A DNA stretch of 41,859 bases from Oscillospiraceae bacterium (GTDB lineage: Bacteria > Bacillota > Clostridia > Oscillospirales > Acutalibacteraceae), in contig CACZGD010000015.1 in NCBI GenBank assembly GCA_902780565.1, positions 1 through 41,859 on the forward strand. Reading direction: 5' to 3'. The position numbers were made by a program, and so were the translations under genes. The notes under the pieces are model-generated. The model saw only the letters and a program-made list of their open reading frames with translations, was not told the DNA's origin and ran no database searches. Position 1 is the first letter of the stretch, and each line of letters begins with the position of its first letter. Positions 15,381-23,176 of this stretch are shown here, one piece after another.

Positions 15381-16280
15381 ATGGACATACGCAACCTGAA
15401 GACCTTTATCAAGGTCGCGGAGCTGAACAACTTTACGAAGGCGGCGCAGGCGCTGGGGTATTCCCAGTCGGCGGTCACGGTGCAGATGCAGCAGCTGGAA
15501 ACGGAGCTGGGGCTGCCGCTGTTTGACCGCATCGGCAAGAACATCAAGCTGAACCAATACGGACTCAATTTCGTCAGCTACGCCATCGGCGTGATCGAGG
15601 CGATGGAAAAGGCGGAGTCCTTTGCGGTGGAGAGCAAGAACATGCGCGGCTTTATCCGGTTCGGGATCGTGGATTCCATTCTGAATTCCGTGTTCATTCC
15701 GATTCTGCCGGAGTTCAACCGCCGGTTCCCGAACATTTCGGTGGGTATCACCGTGGGGTCGGCGAGGGACATCGAGCTGAAGATCCGCGCCAACGAGCTG
15801 GATTTCGCCTACGTGCTGGACTACAAGGTCCCGCGCAAGGAGTGGATCCGCCTCAGGGAGGAGATCGAGCCCATCGTGTTCGTGTGCAATCCGCAGAACC
15901 GGCTGGCGGGCAAGAGCAAGCTCACCTTTGAGGAGCTCATCAACGAGCGGCTGCTGCTGATGCCCCCGGGCGAGGGCTACCGCTATTTATTCGACGACGA
16001 GCTTGCCAAGCGCAACCTGTACGCCTCCCCCGCAATCGAGCTTGCGGACAGCGAGACCATCCTGAAGCTGGTGCTGGCGGAAAACTACGTCACCATGCTG
16101 CCGGTGTTCGTGGTGCGCGACTACATCCGCGACGGCAGGCTGAAGGAGCTCAAGCTCCCGGGTGTGGAGATGCAGCAGTGGAGCCAGCTCGTGTACCTGA
16201 AGGGCAAGGCGGTCACGCCGCAGATGCAGATGTTTGTGGATACCGTGCTGGAGCTGTTGCCCCCGATGAAAGAACAATAA
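15381..16280 (+). CDS. LysR-family transcriptional regulator
   Basis: A 299-residue regulator. The N-terminal winged helix-turn-helix is standard for LysR proteins: IRNLKTFIKVAELNNFTKAA followed by SQSAVTVQMQQLETELG and PLFDR (residues 1-60), then a linker helix and a periplasmic-binding-like effector domain (about 90-295) that starts GFIRFGIVDSI. ATG at 15381 gives the typical LysR start MDIRNL and has AGGCGG seven bases upstream; an ATG at 15363 lacks a site. LysR proteins usually activate a divergent gene, but here the upstream neighbour is convergent in direction (same strand) and ended by a terminator, so the target is not obvious; the downstream TraX-family gene is a candidate. Effector unknown. 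Confidence 0.93.
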   Translation: MDIRNLKTFIKVAELNNFTKAAQALGYSQSAVTVQMQQLETELGLPLFDRIGKNIKLNQYGLNFVSYAIGVIEAMEKAESFAVESKNMRGFIRFGIVDSILNSVFIPILPEFNRRFPNISVGITVGSARDIELKIRANELDFAYVLDYKVPRKEWIRLREEIEPIVFVCNPQNRLAGKSKLTFEELINERLLLMPPGEGYRYLFDDELAKRNLYASPAIELADSETILKLVLAENYVTMLPVFVVRDYIRDGRLKELKLPGVEMQQWSQLVYLKGKAVTPQMQMFVDTVLELLPPMKEQ

Positions 16281-16286
16281 GCCCCG

Positions 16287-16314
16287 GGTCCCGCGCAAGC
16301 GGGACCTGCGTTTT
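16287..16314 (+). terminator. Hairpin between LysR and TraX genes, weak terminator
   Basis: GGTCCCGC and GCGGGACC form a perfect 8-bp stem with GCAA tetraloop, followed by TGCGTTTT. The displaced T run makes full termination doubtful; partial read-through into the next gene is possible. Confidence 0.5.
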
Positions 16315-16333
16315 CCGGAGAAAAGAGAATGCT

Positions 16334-17071
16334 ATGAACCGAAACCACCTGAAGCTGATCGCCTGCGCGGCGATGCTGCTCGACCACATGGGGCTGCTGC
16401 TGTTCCCGGGCGTGATCGCCCTTCGCATGATCGGGCGCATCGCCATGCCGCTGTTCGCCTTTTTCATCGGCGAGGGCTGCCGCTATACCAAGAACCGGAA
16501 AAAATACTTTCTGTCCGTCTTTCTGCTCGGCGTCGGCTGCCAGCTCATCTATATCGTCGACGCGCTGATCGAAACGGGCGGGGCGTCCATCACCTCGGAC
16601 GCGTGGTACCTGAACATCCTGCTCTGCTTTTCGGTCGCGATCCCGGGCGGGTACCTGCTGCGGGACGTTTCGGCGGCGGACCGGAAAAACGCGCCCGTCC
16701 CGGTCGGGAAATTCGTTTGCCTGCTGCTTTGGGCGGCGGCGCTGACCGCGGGCGGCGTGCTGCTGCCGCTGGCGCGCGAGCGTTTTGGCTGGGGACTCGA
16801 ATTCGACTACGGCGTCTGGGCGATTCTGCTGTGCGTCGCGGGGGTGCCGTTTGAGACGAAGGAAATGAAGCTCCTCGCCTTTTCGGCGGTCCTGCTTCTT
16901 TACTGCGCCGTGAGTTATCGCGCCTATCCCATCGTGTGGTGCGCGCTGCTGAGCCTGCCGCTGCTGTTCCTGTATAACGGGAAATCGGGCTCGAAGCGGT
17001 TCAAATACGCGTTTTATATCTTCTATCCCGCGCACCTGGGGATCCTGTATCTCGTGTCGCTTTTGTTCTGA
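16334..17071 (+). CDS. TraX-family integral membrane protein
   Basis: A 245-residue membrane protein of the TraX family, named after the F-plasmid pilin acetylase but in Firmicutes chromosomes a family of uncertain substrate, presumably acyltransferases. The diagnostic N-terminus is present: HLKLIACAAMLLDHMGLLLFP, then RMIGRIAMPLFAFFIGEG and a Tyr/Arg-rich turn (CRYTKNRKKYF); the C-terminal YAFYIFYPAHLGILYL is also characteristic. About eight hydrophobic helices are visible. ATG at 16334 follows CCGGAGAAAAGAG. It may be partly cotranscribed with the LysR gene through the hairpin at 16287. No conjugation genes are nearby, so a role in modification of a cell-envelope component is likelier than conjugation. 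Confidence 0.85.
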   Translation: MNRNHLKLIACAAMLLDHMGLLLFPGVIALRMIGRIAMPLFAFFIGEGCRYTKNRKKYFLSVFLLGVGCQLIYIVDALIETGGASITSDAWYLNILLCFSVAIPGGYLLRDVSAADRKNAPVPVGKFVCLLLWAAALTAGGVLLPLARERFGWGLEFDYGVWAILLCVAGVPFETKEMKLLAFSAVLLLYCAVSYRAYPIVWCALLSLPLLFLYNGKSGSKRFKYAFYIFYPAHLGILYLVSLLF

Positions 17072-17136
17072 GCGTCACAATTCTTTGAATTAACTATGAA
17101 CTTTCGCGCGCGGCGGTGGAAATCCCCGGCGGCGCG

Positions 17137-17145
17137 TGCTATAAT
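17137..17145 (+). promoter_or_regulatory. Extended -10 promoter of the lipoprotein gene
   Basis: TGCTATAAT: a perfect -10 box with the TG extension, 46 bp before the start codon; the -35 region is poor, as often with extended -10 promoters. Confidence 0.65.
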
Positions 17146-17191
17146 GAAAAACGCCCGGGCGACCGGGACGACAATATGGGAGGCTGAAAAT

Positions 17192-17956
17192 ATGAAAAAG
17201 ATCCTTGCGGCGCTCATGTGCCTGACGCTGTGCCTGACGGTGTTCGCCGCCTGCTCCAAAAAGAGCGAAGCGGTGAAAGCGGTGGAAGCGCTGATCGAAA
17301 ATCTGGACGGCAGCGACGACGCGCTGAACGCCGCCTATGACGCGTACATCAAGCTGAGCGCCGAGGAAAAAGACCTGGTGAAGAACGCCGACGCCCTGCA
17401 GGAGGCGAAGCAGAAGTCCGACGACCTGAAGAACCTCGGGAAGGACCTGTCCGACGCGGCGGAGACCCTGCGCCAGCAGAAGCTGAGCGGCAGCGTGCAG
17501 TATTCCGATACCCTGACGAAGGCGGGCGAGCTGCTGGAGAAGTATAACGCCCTGTCCGACGAAGAAAAGGCGAAGGTGGACGCGGCGGATGCCGTTGCGA
17601 AGCTGCAGGAGCAACTGCCCGCCATCACCGAAACCCAGACCGAGGCGGAAAAGAACGCCGCCGAATACGTGAAGGCGTTCCGGCAGGTGCATCCGGACGA
17701 GACCGTGCGCGCCGTGTACTGCATCGGCAAGCGCGACGCCGCCGGCGACTTTTATTACGTATTCGCCCTGACCGCGGGGGATGAGAAGGACCCCACCGCC
17801 TATTACGCCACCGCCAGAAGCATTTCGCTGACCGCCGCGGACTACGCCGCCAACGCCGACAGGTATTTCGCCGCCGAGCCTGTGAGCACGCACGACGCGA
17901 TCAAAAACGGCAACATCACGCTGGACCTTGCCGCGGTGGAGGCGCTGATCCAATAA
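17192..17956 (+). CDS. Alpha-helical lipoprotein of unknown function
   Basis: A 254-residue secreted protein. The N-terminus MKKILAALMCLTLCLTVF ending AACSKK is a lipoprotein signal with lipidated Cys at about residue 22, although the -3 position is Phe rather than the usual Leu. The mature part is almost wholly helical and charged, with two repeated motifs of the form YxxLSxEEKxxVxxADAL (YIKLSAEEKDLVKNADAL and YNALSDEEKAKVDAADAV), the same short repeat often found in Clostridial surface lipoproteins. The C-terminal 80 residues (VRAVYCIGKRDAAGDFYYVFALTAG) form a small beta-rich unit. ATG at 17192 has GGGAGG upstream. The next gene starts 27 bp later and is likely cotranscribed. Function not predictable. 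Confidence 0.85.
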   Translation: MKKILAALMCLTLCLTVFAACSKKSEAVKAVEALIENLDGSDDALNAAYDAYIKLSAEEKDLVKNADALQEAKQKSDDLKNLGKDLSDAAETLRQQKLSGSVQYSDTLTKAGELLEKYNALSDEEKAKVDAADAVAKLQEQLPAITETQTEAEKNAAEYVKAFRQVHPDETVRAVYCIGKRDAAGDFYYVFALTAGDEKDPTAYYATARSISLTAADYAANADRYFAAEPVSTHDAIKNGNITLDLAAVEALIQ

Positions 17957-17983
17957 ACCCGACACACCGAAGGAGAACCGCAT

Positions 17984-18751
17984 ATGGCTGTATCTGTTAT
18001 CGCGCACCGGGGCTCCAACAAGGTCGCCCCGCAGAACACCCTGCCCGCCTTTCAGCGGGCGATCGACGAGGGGACGGACGGCTTCGAGACCGACGTCCAC
18101 GTCACCAAGGACGGCAAGCTCGTCATCTGTCACAACTATACCGTGGACGCCACCTCCGACGGGCGCGGCGCCATTACGGACTATACCCTCGGGGAGCTGA
18201 AGAAGATGGATTTCGGCAGCTACTTCAGCGCCGACTTCAAAGGGACCCCGCCCCCGAGCGTGGACGAATTTCTGGACCTTGTGGGGCAAACGGATTCAGA
18301 GCTGATCAACATTGAGCTCAAGAGCCCCAAAGCGGACGAGACCGGGATCGAGGCCAAAACCGTTGCGGCGATCCGCGCGCACGGGCTCATCGACCGGTGC
18401 CTCATCTCCAGCTTCGACCGGCACATCCTGAAAACCGTGAAGGAGATGGAGCCAAGGCTGCGCACCGGGTTCCTGTACCCGACCATCCAGTATACGGTCT
18501 CGCGCTTCGTTGTGAATCCCTTTTTCATCGTCAAGCGCATCCACGCGGATTTCATCCATCCCATGTTCCCGGTGGTGAATCCCCTGCTGGTGGGGACCGC
18601 GCATAAGCTCGGCGTGGGCGTGAACGTGTGGACCGTGGACGACGAAAAAACCGTCCGGCGCCTGCTCGACTGCGGCGTGGACGGCATCATCACCGACGTG
18701 CCCGGCAAGGTGAAGGCCTGGGCGGCGGCCTACGAAGCAAGAAAAAAATAA
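17984..18751 (+). CDS. Glycerophosphodiester phosphodiesterase family protein
   Basis: A 255-residue cytoplasmic enzyme of the GDPD family, which hydrolyses glycerophosphodiesters to glycerol 3-phosphate and an alcohol on a TIM-barrel. Catalytic and metal residues are visible: AHRGSNKVAPQNTLPAF (His-Arg-Gly and Glu-Asn variant QNT), FETDVHVTKDGKLVICHN (Glu, Asp and second catalytic His), NIELK, and VNVWTVDD near the C-terminus. The usual PENT segment reads PQNT, so the conserved Glu before Asn is Gln here, a mild deviation. There is no signal peptide. ATG at 17984 follows GAAGGAGAACCGCAT. A terminator lies 46 bp after the stop. A role in recycling phospholipid or teichoic acid head groups is the standard inference. 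Confidence 0.92.
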   Translation: MAVSVIAHRGSNKVAPQNTLPAFQRAIDEGTDGFETDVHVTKDGKLVICHNYTVDATSDGRGAITDYTLGELKKMDFGSYFSADFKGTPPPSVDEFLDLVGQTDSELINIELKSPKADETGIEAKTVAAIRAHGLIDRCLISSFDRHILKTVKEMEPRLRTGFLYPTIQYTVSRFVVNPFFIVKRIHADFIHPMFPVVNPLLVGTAHKLGVGVNVWTVDDEKTVRRLLDCGVDGIITDVPGKVKAWAAAYEARKK

Positions 18752-18797
18752 GCCGGACGAAGCTCCGGAAGAAGATCCCCCTCGATCACAAAGAAGA

Positions 18798-18828
18798 TCC
18801 CCCTCGCGTTGAGGGGGAATTATTTTTT
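18798..18828 (+). terminator. Terminator after the glycerophosphodiesterase gene
   Basis: TCCCCCTC / GAGGGGGA 8-bp stem with GCGTT loop, followed by TTATTTTTT. A partial direct duplicate of the left arm (GAAGATCCCCCTC) lies just upstream. Confidence 0.85.
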
Positions 18829-18837
18829 CTTTTCCTC

Positions 18838-18866
18838 TTGACAGCGTAACAATGTTATGCTATGAT
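18838..18866 (+). promoter_or_regulatory. Promoter of the DUF4004-bactofilin operon
   Basis: Consensus TTGACA (18838-18843), 17-bp spacer, TATGAT (18861-18866). The spacer is filled exactly by a palindromic operator. Confidence 0.88.
18844..18860. promoter_or_regulatory. Operator 1 (GTAACA-n-TGTTAT palindrome) in promoter spacer
   Basis: GCGTAACAATGTTATGC is a 17-bp near-perfect palindrome centred on 18852 and sits precisely between the -35 and -10 boxes. A bound repressor would block RNA polymerase. Confidence 0.8.
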
Positions 18867-18870
18867 ATCA

Positions 18871-18887
18871 CCGTAACAGTGTTACGG
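18871..18887. promoter_or_regulatory. Operator 2 (GTAACA-n-TGTTAC palindrome) at the transcription start
   Basis: CCGTAACAGTGTTACGG is a perfect 17-bp palindrome centred on 18879, four bases after the -10 box. Centre-to-centre distance to operator 1 is 27 bp. The half-site resembles those of TetR-family regulators, but no TetR gene is in the window. Confidence 0.82.
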
Positions 18888-18907
18888 CACAGAAAGGGTG
18901 TGATGTT

Positions 18908-19297
18908 TTGGAGGATGGGAACCTGATCTCCAAAAAGGACCTGCTGCAGAAATACGGGATCTCCTACGGCGCGCTCTACCGGTGGAAGCGCAAGGGGCTG
19001 ATCCCGGAGGACTGGTTCATCCGCAAGGCGACGAGCACGGGACAGGAGACGTTCTTCCCGGCGGACCTGATCACCGCGCGGGTGGAGGCGATCCTGAGCG
19101 GCAAAAGCGATTTTGAGCTCGACGAGCTGGCGAAAAAGCTGCAGGGCGAGGAGGACAAAGCGTGGACGCTGACCCTGTCCACCGTCTACGGGGACAAGAC
19201 CTTCCGGCTGAAGGACATCAAAGGCGTCACCCTGAGAAAGGGCAGCAGGACGCTCGACGTGACGAAGGCCGTCACGTCCGTAAAAAAGGAGGACTGA
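18908..19297 (+). CDS. DUF4004 (YhbD-like) MerR-type helix-turn-helix protein
   Basis: A 129-residue protein with the start typical of the YhbD family: LISKKDLLQKYGISYGALYRWKRKG, then IPEDWF and RKATSTGQETFFP. This N-terminal part is a MerR-like winged helix, so the protein probably binds DNA. The C-terminal part (about 80-125) is a short beta-rich extension (VYGDKTFRLKDIKGVTLRKGSR) not present in the short Bacillus YhbD. The start is TTG at 18908, with AAAGGG about ten bases upstream; there is no better in-frame codon. In Bacillus subtilis yhbD is followed by the bactofilin genes yhbE and yhbF, and here a bactofilin gene follows 3 bp after the stop, so the pairing is conserved. Its possible binding to the two palindromes is untested inference. 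Confidence 0.85.
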   Translation: MEDGNLISKKDLLQKYGISYGALYRWKRKGLIPEDWFIRKATSTGQETFFPADLITARVEAILSGKSDFELDELAKKLQGEEDKAWTLTLSTVYGDKTFRLKDIKGVTLRKGSRTLDVTKAVTSVKKED

Positions 19298-19299
19298 CT

Positions 19300-20034
19300 A
19301 TGGATATGAAAATTTCCGGCGCCGGCGTGATCGGCGGCGGCGAATATGAAGAAATCAAAATCAGCGGCAGCGCCAGAATCGAGGGCAGCGTGCGCTGCGA
19401 AAGCTTTGCCTGCTCCGGCAGCGTGCACGGGGAAGGCAGTCTGGAAAGCGCCGGGGACGTGAAGATCTCCGGCAGCGCGAAGGTAGACGGCCCTGTGCAG
19501 GGCAAATCGGTTCACATTTCGGGCTCTGTGCGCTGCGGCGACCTCAGGGGCAGCGAGGAGATCCACGTTTCCGGCGGCGCCCAGATCGACGGCAGCCTGA
19601 CGGGCGGGGATATCCATCTTTCCGGCGGGACGCGCGTCAAAGGCGGGATCGAAGCGGAGAACTTCCGGCTTTCGGGCTCCTTGGACTGCCCCGGCCTTCT
19701 CAACGCCGAACACGTGGAGATCCATCTGGGACGGGATGAGAGCAAGCTCGGTTCGATCGGCGGGAGTCAGGTGATCGCCGCGCCCACGGTAAACGTCTAT
19801 GGGACGGGCGCCCTCGTCTCCTTCCTGCAGCGGCGCTTTTCGTCCCCCGCCGGGCGGCTGACCGTGCGGGAGTCCATCGAAGCGGACGACGTGGATCTGG
19901 TGAACACCCACTGCCCGCTCGTCACCGGCGCGCGCGTCGTGATCGGCAGGGGCTGCAGGATCGGCACGGTACGCTACAGCGAATCCCTTGAAATCGACCC
20001 CGCCGCCGAGGTCGGCAGCACGGAAAAGGTGTAA
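19300..20034 (+). CDS. Bactofilin-family (polymer-forming) protein
   Basis: A 244-residue protein of the bactofilin type, cytoskeletal polymers built from a right-handed parallel beta-helix. Regular short repeats of the pattern KISGSARIEG, CSGSVHGEG, KISGSAKVDG, HISGSVRCG, HVSGGAQIDG, HLSGGTRVKG run from residue 1 to about 135. The later part (about 135-244) is irregular with further helix-like turns (VVIGRGCRIGTVRYSE). ATG at 19300 has AAAGGAGG upstream. It overlaps nothing and begins 3 bp after the DUF4004 gene, so the two are one operon, as in Bacillus. Only one bactofilin is present here, against two in B. subtilis. Usual roles are in cell shape, envelope or motility; which one applies is unknown. 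Confidence 0.9.
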   Translation: MDMKISGAGVIGGGEYEEIKISGSARIEGSVRCESFACSGSVHGEGSLESAGDVKISGSAKVDGPVQGKSVHISGSVRCGDLRGSEEIHVSGGAQIDGSLTGGDIHLSGGTRVKGGIEAENFRLSGSLDCPGLLNAEHVEIHLGRDESKLGSIGGSQVIAAPTVNVYGTGALVSFLQRRFSSPAGRLTVRESIEADDVDLVNTHCPLVTGARVVIGRGCRIGTVRYSESLEIDPAAEVGSTEKV

Positions 20035-20072
20035 ACCGCACGCGGAAAACGCCGTAAACACACGCATCCCGC

Positions 20073-20101
20073 TTGCATTCCGGCAGGCGGGGTGCTATAC
20101 T
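20073..20101 (+). promoter_or_regulatory. Promoter of the MFS transporter gene
   Basis: TTGCAT (20073-20078), 17-bp spacer, TATACT (20096-20101) with a TG extension. Confidence 0.8.
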
Positions 20102-20142
20102 GTTGAGAGCAACGGAAGAGAAACGAAACAAGGGAGAACGTC

Positions 20143-21414
20143 ATGCGCTGGTTCACGGGGCTTTTCACACAATATAAGGGTCTGCGGCCCGAGATCTATA
20201 TCCTGTTTTTCGGGCGGGTGGTCACGAACCTCGGCAGCATGGTCTGGCCGATGCTGACCATGATCCTGAGCCGGAAGATGAACATGTCCGCGTCCATGAT
20301 CGCGGTGCTGACGGTCGGGTCCTCCGTGCTGATGCTGCCGGCGAACCTGCTCGGCGGCAGGCTTGCCGACCGGAAAAGCAAAAAAGGGACCATCGTGGCG
20401 TGCGACGCCGTGTCCGTCGTGTGCTACCTGATCGCGGCGGCGCTGCCGCTGTCTTATTTCACGCTCGCGCTGTTCGTGGCGGCGGGGATCTGCCAGAGCA
20501 TGGAATACCCCTCCTATAACGCGCTGATCGCGGACCTGACCCTGACGCGGGACCGGGACCGCGCCTATTCCCTGCAGTACCTCGGCGCGAATCTGGGGCT
20601 GGTGCTCTCCCCCACCCTCGGCGGGCTGCTGTTTGAAAACCACCTGACGCTGGCGTTCCTGTTCAGCGGGATCGCGATCGGGCTGTCCACGGTGCTGATC
20701 TTTTTCCGCGTCAAAAACGTGACCCCGGAGCAGGACGACTCCGACGAAGCGGTCTATCAGCAGGCGAAGGCGGAGGGCAGCATTCTGCGGGTGCTGAAAA
20801 ACAATCCCCTGCTTTTGGTGTTCCTGCTGTCGATGTCGCTGTATTACGCCGCCTACGGGCAGTATTCCTATCTCATGCCGCTGGACATGGGCAAGGTCCA
20901 CGGGGAGAACGGCGCGGTGCTTTACGGCACGGTCTCGTCGCTGAACTGCATTGTGGTGGTCCTGTTCACGCCGGTGATCACCAAGCTGTTCCGGAAGCTC
21001 CGGGACCCGCAGCGCATCCTGATCGGGCAGGCGCTGATTGCCGCCGGCTACGCCGCGTTCTTGCTGCTGCTGGGGTTCGTGCCCGCCTATTACGCCGCCA
21101 TGCTGCTGTTCACCTGGGGCGAGATCTTCACCACCGTGGCGGAGGGTCCCTATCTGACCGCGCGGGTACCGGCCTCCCATCGGGGACGGATCAACGGCGC
21201 TTCCGCCGTGCTGGCGACGGTGCTGCAGGGCGGGATCTCGCTGGCGGTCGGCGGGACGTACGATCACGCGGGCTCCGCCGCGGCGTGGGTGCTGGTGCTG
21301 GGCGTTTTGGGCGCCGCCGCCGCGCTGACGGTCGTGCTGCTCCTGCGGGACAAAAAGGTCTACCCCGCGCTGTGGACGCCGAAACCGGACGCGGAAAAGC
21401 AAACGGAAGCATAA
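20143..21414 (+). CDS. Major facilitator superfamily transporter
   Basis: A 423-residue polytopic membrane protein with about twelve hydrophobic helices. The loop between helices 2 and 3 carries the MFS signature in the form GGRLADRKSKKG. The start of the protein (IYILFFGRVVTNLGSMVWPMLT) and the motif at helix 5 (GANLGLVLSPTLGGLL) resemble drug-efflux members such as MdtH-like and other DHA-type proteins. A cytoplasmic loop near residues 195-215 is rich in acidic residues and separates the two six-helix halves. ATG at 20143 follows AAGGGAG. The gene has its own promoter and terminator. The substrate cannot be deduced; export of a small molecule is the likely role. Confidence 0.88.
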   Translation: MRWFTGLFTQYKGLRPEIYILFFGRVVTNLGSMVWPMLTMILSRKMNMSASMIAVLTVGSSVLMLPANLLGGRLADRKSKKGTIVACDAVSVVCYLIAAALPLSYFTLALFVAAGICQSMEYPSYNALIADLTLTRDRDRAYSLQYLGANLGLVLSPTLGGLLFENHLTLAFLFSGIAIGLSTVLIFFRVKNVTPEQDDSDEAVYQQAKAEGSILRVLKNNPLLLVFLLSMSLYYAAYGQYSYLMPLDMGKVHGENGAVLYGTVSSLNCIVVVLFTPVITKLFRKLRDPQRILIGQALIAAGYAAFLLLLGFVPAYYAAMLLFTWGEIFTTVAEGPYLTARVPASHRGRINGASAVLATVLQGGISLAVGGTYDHAGSAAAWVLVLGVLGAAAALTVVLLLRDKKVYPALWTPKPDAEKQTEA

Positions 21415-21468
21415 CTCAAAGCCCCCGGAACGTCGGGCGGATTTATCAGACGAAAGCATAACGGAAAA

Positions 21469-21516
21469 GCCCGCGGGGACGCTCACATGGCGTTCCGGCG
21501 GGCGGTTTTTATTTTC
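21469..21516. terminator. Terminator between MFS and dockerin genes
   Basis: A 14-bp stem with one mismatch (arms 21469-21482 and 21490-21503, loop TCACATG) is followed by GGTTTTTATTTT on the plus strand. On the minus side the preceding A run gives a weaker T tail, so it may act for both convergent genes. Confidence 0.78.
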
Positions 21517-21532
21517 ATGACGGGAGGAAGCC

Positions 21533-23002
21533 TTACGCCTTCACCCAGGAAGCCGGGTCCTCCAGACCCACGGCTGCGCGCAGGATGCTTCTTGCGTCGC
21601 CGGCGGTCACCGTTTCATCGAAGTCCACGTCCGCGGCAAGGAACTCGGGGGATGTCTTCGCATAGTCCTCCAGCCCAACGGCGCATCTGAGGGTCAGTCT
21701 GGCGTCGGAGGCGGTAATGCTGCCGTCGCCGTCCACGTCGCCGAGGGTAAAGTGCGGGCCGTCGTCCGGGTTCCCGGCCTCGTGCACGTATTCCGTGCCG
21801 GGGAAAGCGTAGTCGAACGTATCCTGGATCTCATGCGTCTCCGTGATCTCGGTCAGGGTTTCGGGGTCCACGCCGGGCGCGTATGTAAAGAAGTACAGAT
21901 CCTCACTGCCCGGAAGCAGCGCGAACGTATAGGCGAATTCGCCGTAATGCCCGTCGGCGTCGCGCCCGTAGGAAATGATATAGCGGTTGCCGTCGCCGTC
22001 CGCAAACACAGTTTCGTGGCCGTAAGAGCTGAACGCCGTAACGGTCTTCCAGACCTGCTCTCCCTCTTCGTCCGTGATGGGCGTAAAGCCCGCTGCCGCG
22101 GCCGCCTCAAGATCCGGGAAGCTCAGGTCGGGACCGGCGGATCCGTCCTCGCTCGCCCAGTAATTGTCAACGTACCAGGTATCCAGCGCCTCGGCGTACA
22201 GCCAGCGGTTCACGGTCACGTTCACAATGGGCGCGTCATCCTCGGGACTTTCGCGCCATTCGTTGATCCCGTAGATCCCGTCGGGGTCGGCGGCGTTGCG
22301 GCACAGGGGGATATCTTCCTCCCTCGGATCGCCGTAGCCCTCCACAAAGACGTACAGCTCGCGCACGGCGGGGATCCTGTCGAGCGTGACGGCCTTGCCG
22401 TCCGCCGTCATGGCGAAGGCCTCGTTCCCGCCGTAGACCTCGATCGCGGTCTCGCTGCCGGACGCCTTCAGAGTGACCGTTTTGTCCACGGTCAGCGCCA
22501 GCTTCTCACTAAACTCCGGCGCCAGAAAAACGCCCGCCTCGTGTTTTTTGTTCGGGTTGACGGTCAGGGTCCCGTCGCCGGTGATTTTCAGGCTGCCGCC
22601 CCAGCCGTCGCCGTAGACGCGGATCGCGGACAGGCGGCAGTCGCCCTTCACGCACAGGGCAAAGTCGTCGCCCATCATGTTCGCGGCAAGGATATAATTG
22701 CCCTCGTGAAAATCCGTAAGGGTCAGGGTGTTGGTCGCCTTGTCATATAAGGCGCCGGGCTGTTCCACAGCGGCGCCGTTCCGGTAGAGCGGCAGGGATT
22801 TATCGATCGGAAAGCCGTATTCCGACATTTCGGTCACGGGGTCCTCGTTTTCATCCAGCACCACCAGGCTCAGGTACGCGGGGTACCAATCGTCGTAATG
22901 CTCGTCAAAGGGGCCGTTTTCCGCCAGCGCAGGCAGCGCGGCGGACAGCAGCATGGCCGCCGTCAGCAGGCAGGCAAGCAAAGATCTCCATTTCAGCTTC
23001 AT
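21533..23002 (-). CDS. Secreted dockerin protein without recognised catalytic domain
   Basis: A 489-residue secreted protein. ATG at 23002 gives a good signal peptide (MKLKWRSLLACLLTAAMLLS, ending ALA) with AAAGGA nine bases upstream; an upstream GTG is not supported. Residues about 40-185 form a beta-rich repeat region (YDKATNTLTLTDFHEGNYIL, LKITGDGTLTVNPNKKHEAG) like the one near residues 1870-1990 of the giant dockerin protein. The middle part contains ITDEEGEQVWKTVTAFSSYG and several aromatic-rich strands. The C-terminal type I dockerin has two calcium-loop repeats, DVDGDGSITASDARLTLRCA and DVDFDETVTAGDARSILRAA; the second loop has Glu-Thr where Gly is usual (DFDET), so its calcium binding may be weaker. 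Divergent from the large HTH regulator gene. Confidence 0.85.
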   Translation of the reverse strand: MKLKWRSLLACLLTAAMLLSAALPALAENGPFDEHYDDWYPAYLSLVVLDENEDPVTEMSEYGFPIDKSLPLYRNGAAVEQPGALYDKATNTLTLTDFHEGNYILAANMMGDDFALCVKGDCRLSAIRVYGDGWGGSLKITGDGTLTVNPNKKHEAGVFLAPEFSEKLALTVDKTVTLKASGSETAIEVYGGNEAFAMTADGKAVTLDRIPAVRELYVFVEGYGDPREEDIPLCRNAADPDGIYGINEWRESPEDDAPIVNVTVNRWLYAEALDTWYVDNYWASEDGSAGPDLSFPDLEAAAAAGFTPITDEEGEQVWKTVTAFSSYGHETVFADGDGNRYIISYGRDADGHYGEFAYTFALLPGSEDLYFFTYAPGVDPETLTEITETHEIQDTFDYAFPGTEYVHEAGNPDDGPHFTLGDVDGDGSITASDARLTLRCAVGLEDYAKTSPEFLAADVDFDETVTAGDARSILRAAVGLEDPASWVKA

Positions 23003-23046
23003 TGTTCGCAGTCCTTTCACTTCATTCGTCCAAAAGGGACGGTTTC

Positions 23047-23055
23047 AGTATAGCA
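23047..23055 (-). promoter_or_regulatory. Extended -10 promoter of the dockerin gene
   Basis: Minus-strand TGCTATACT, 45 bp before the start codon; the -35 region (GGGACA) is poor. Confidence 0.6.
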
Positions 23056-23094
23056 GAAACCAACCTGCCTGTCCCGTGACGTGCCGATCTGTCA

Positions 23095-23124
23095 TTGACA
23101 AAACGGAAGGATCGATTGTATAAT
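23095..23124 (+). promoter_or_regulatory. Promoter of the large HTH regulator gene
   Basis: Consensus TTGACA (23095-23100), 18-bp spacer and consensus TATAAT (23119-23124). Confidence 0.85.
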
Positions 23125-23176
23125 GGAGCCGCCGGGGTAGAATAATGATAATACGCTATTACAAGGAGGCCGTCGT

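Noticed and set aside
16334-17071. TraX as evidence for a conjugative element
   Set aside because: No relaxase, coupling protein or type IV secretion genes are nearby; chromosomal TraX proteins are common in Firmicutes.
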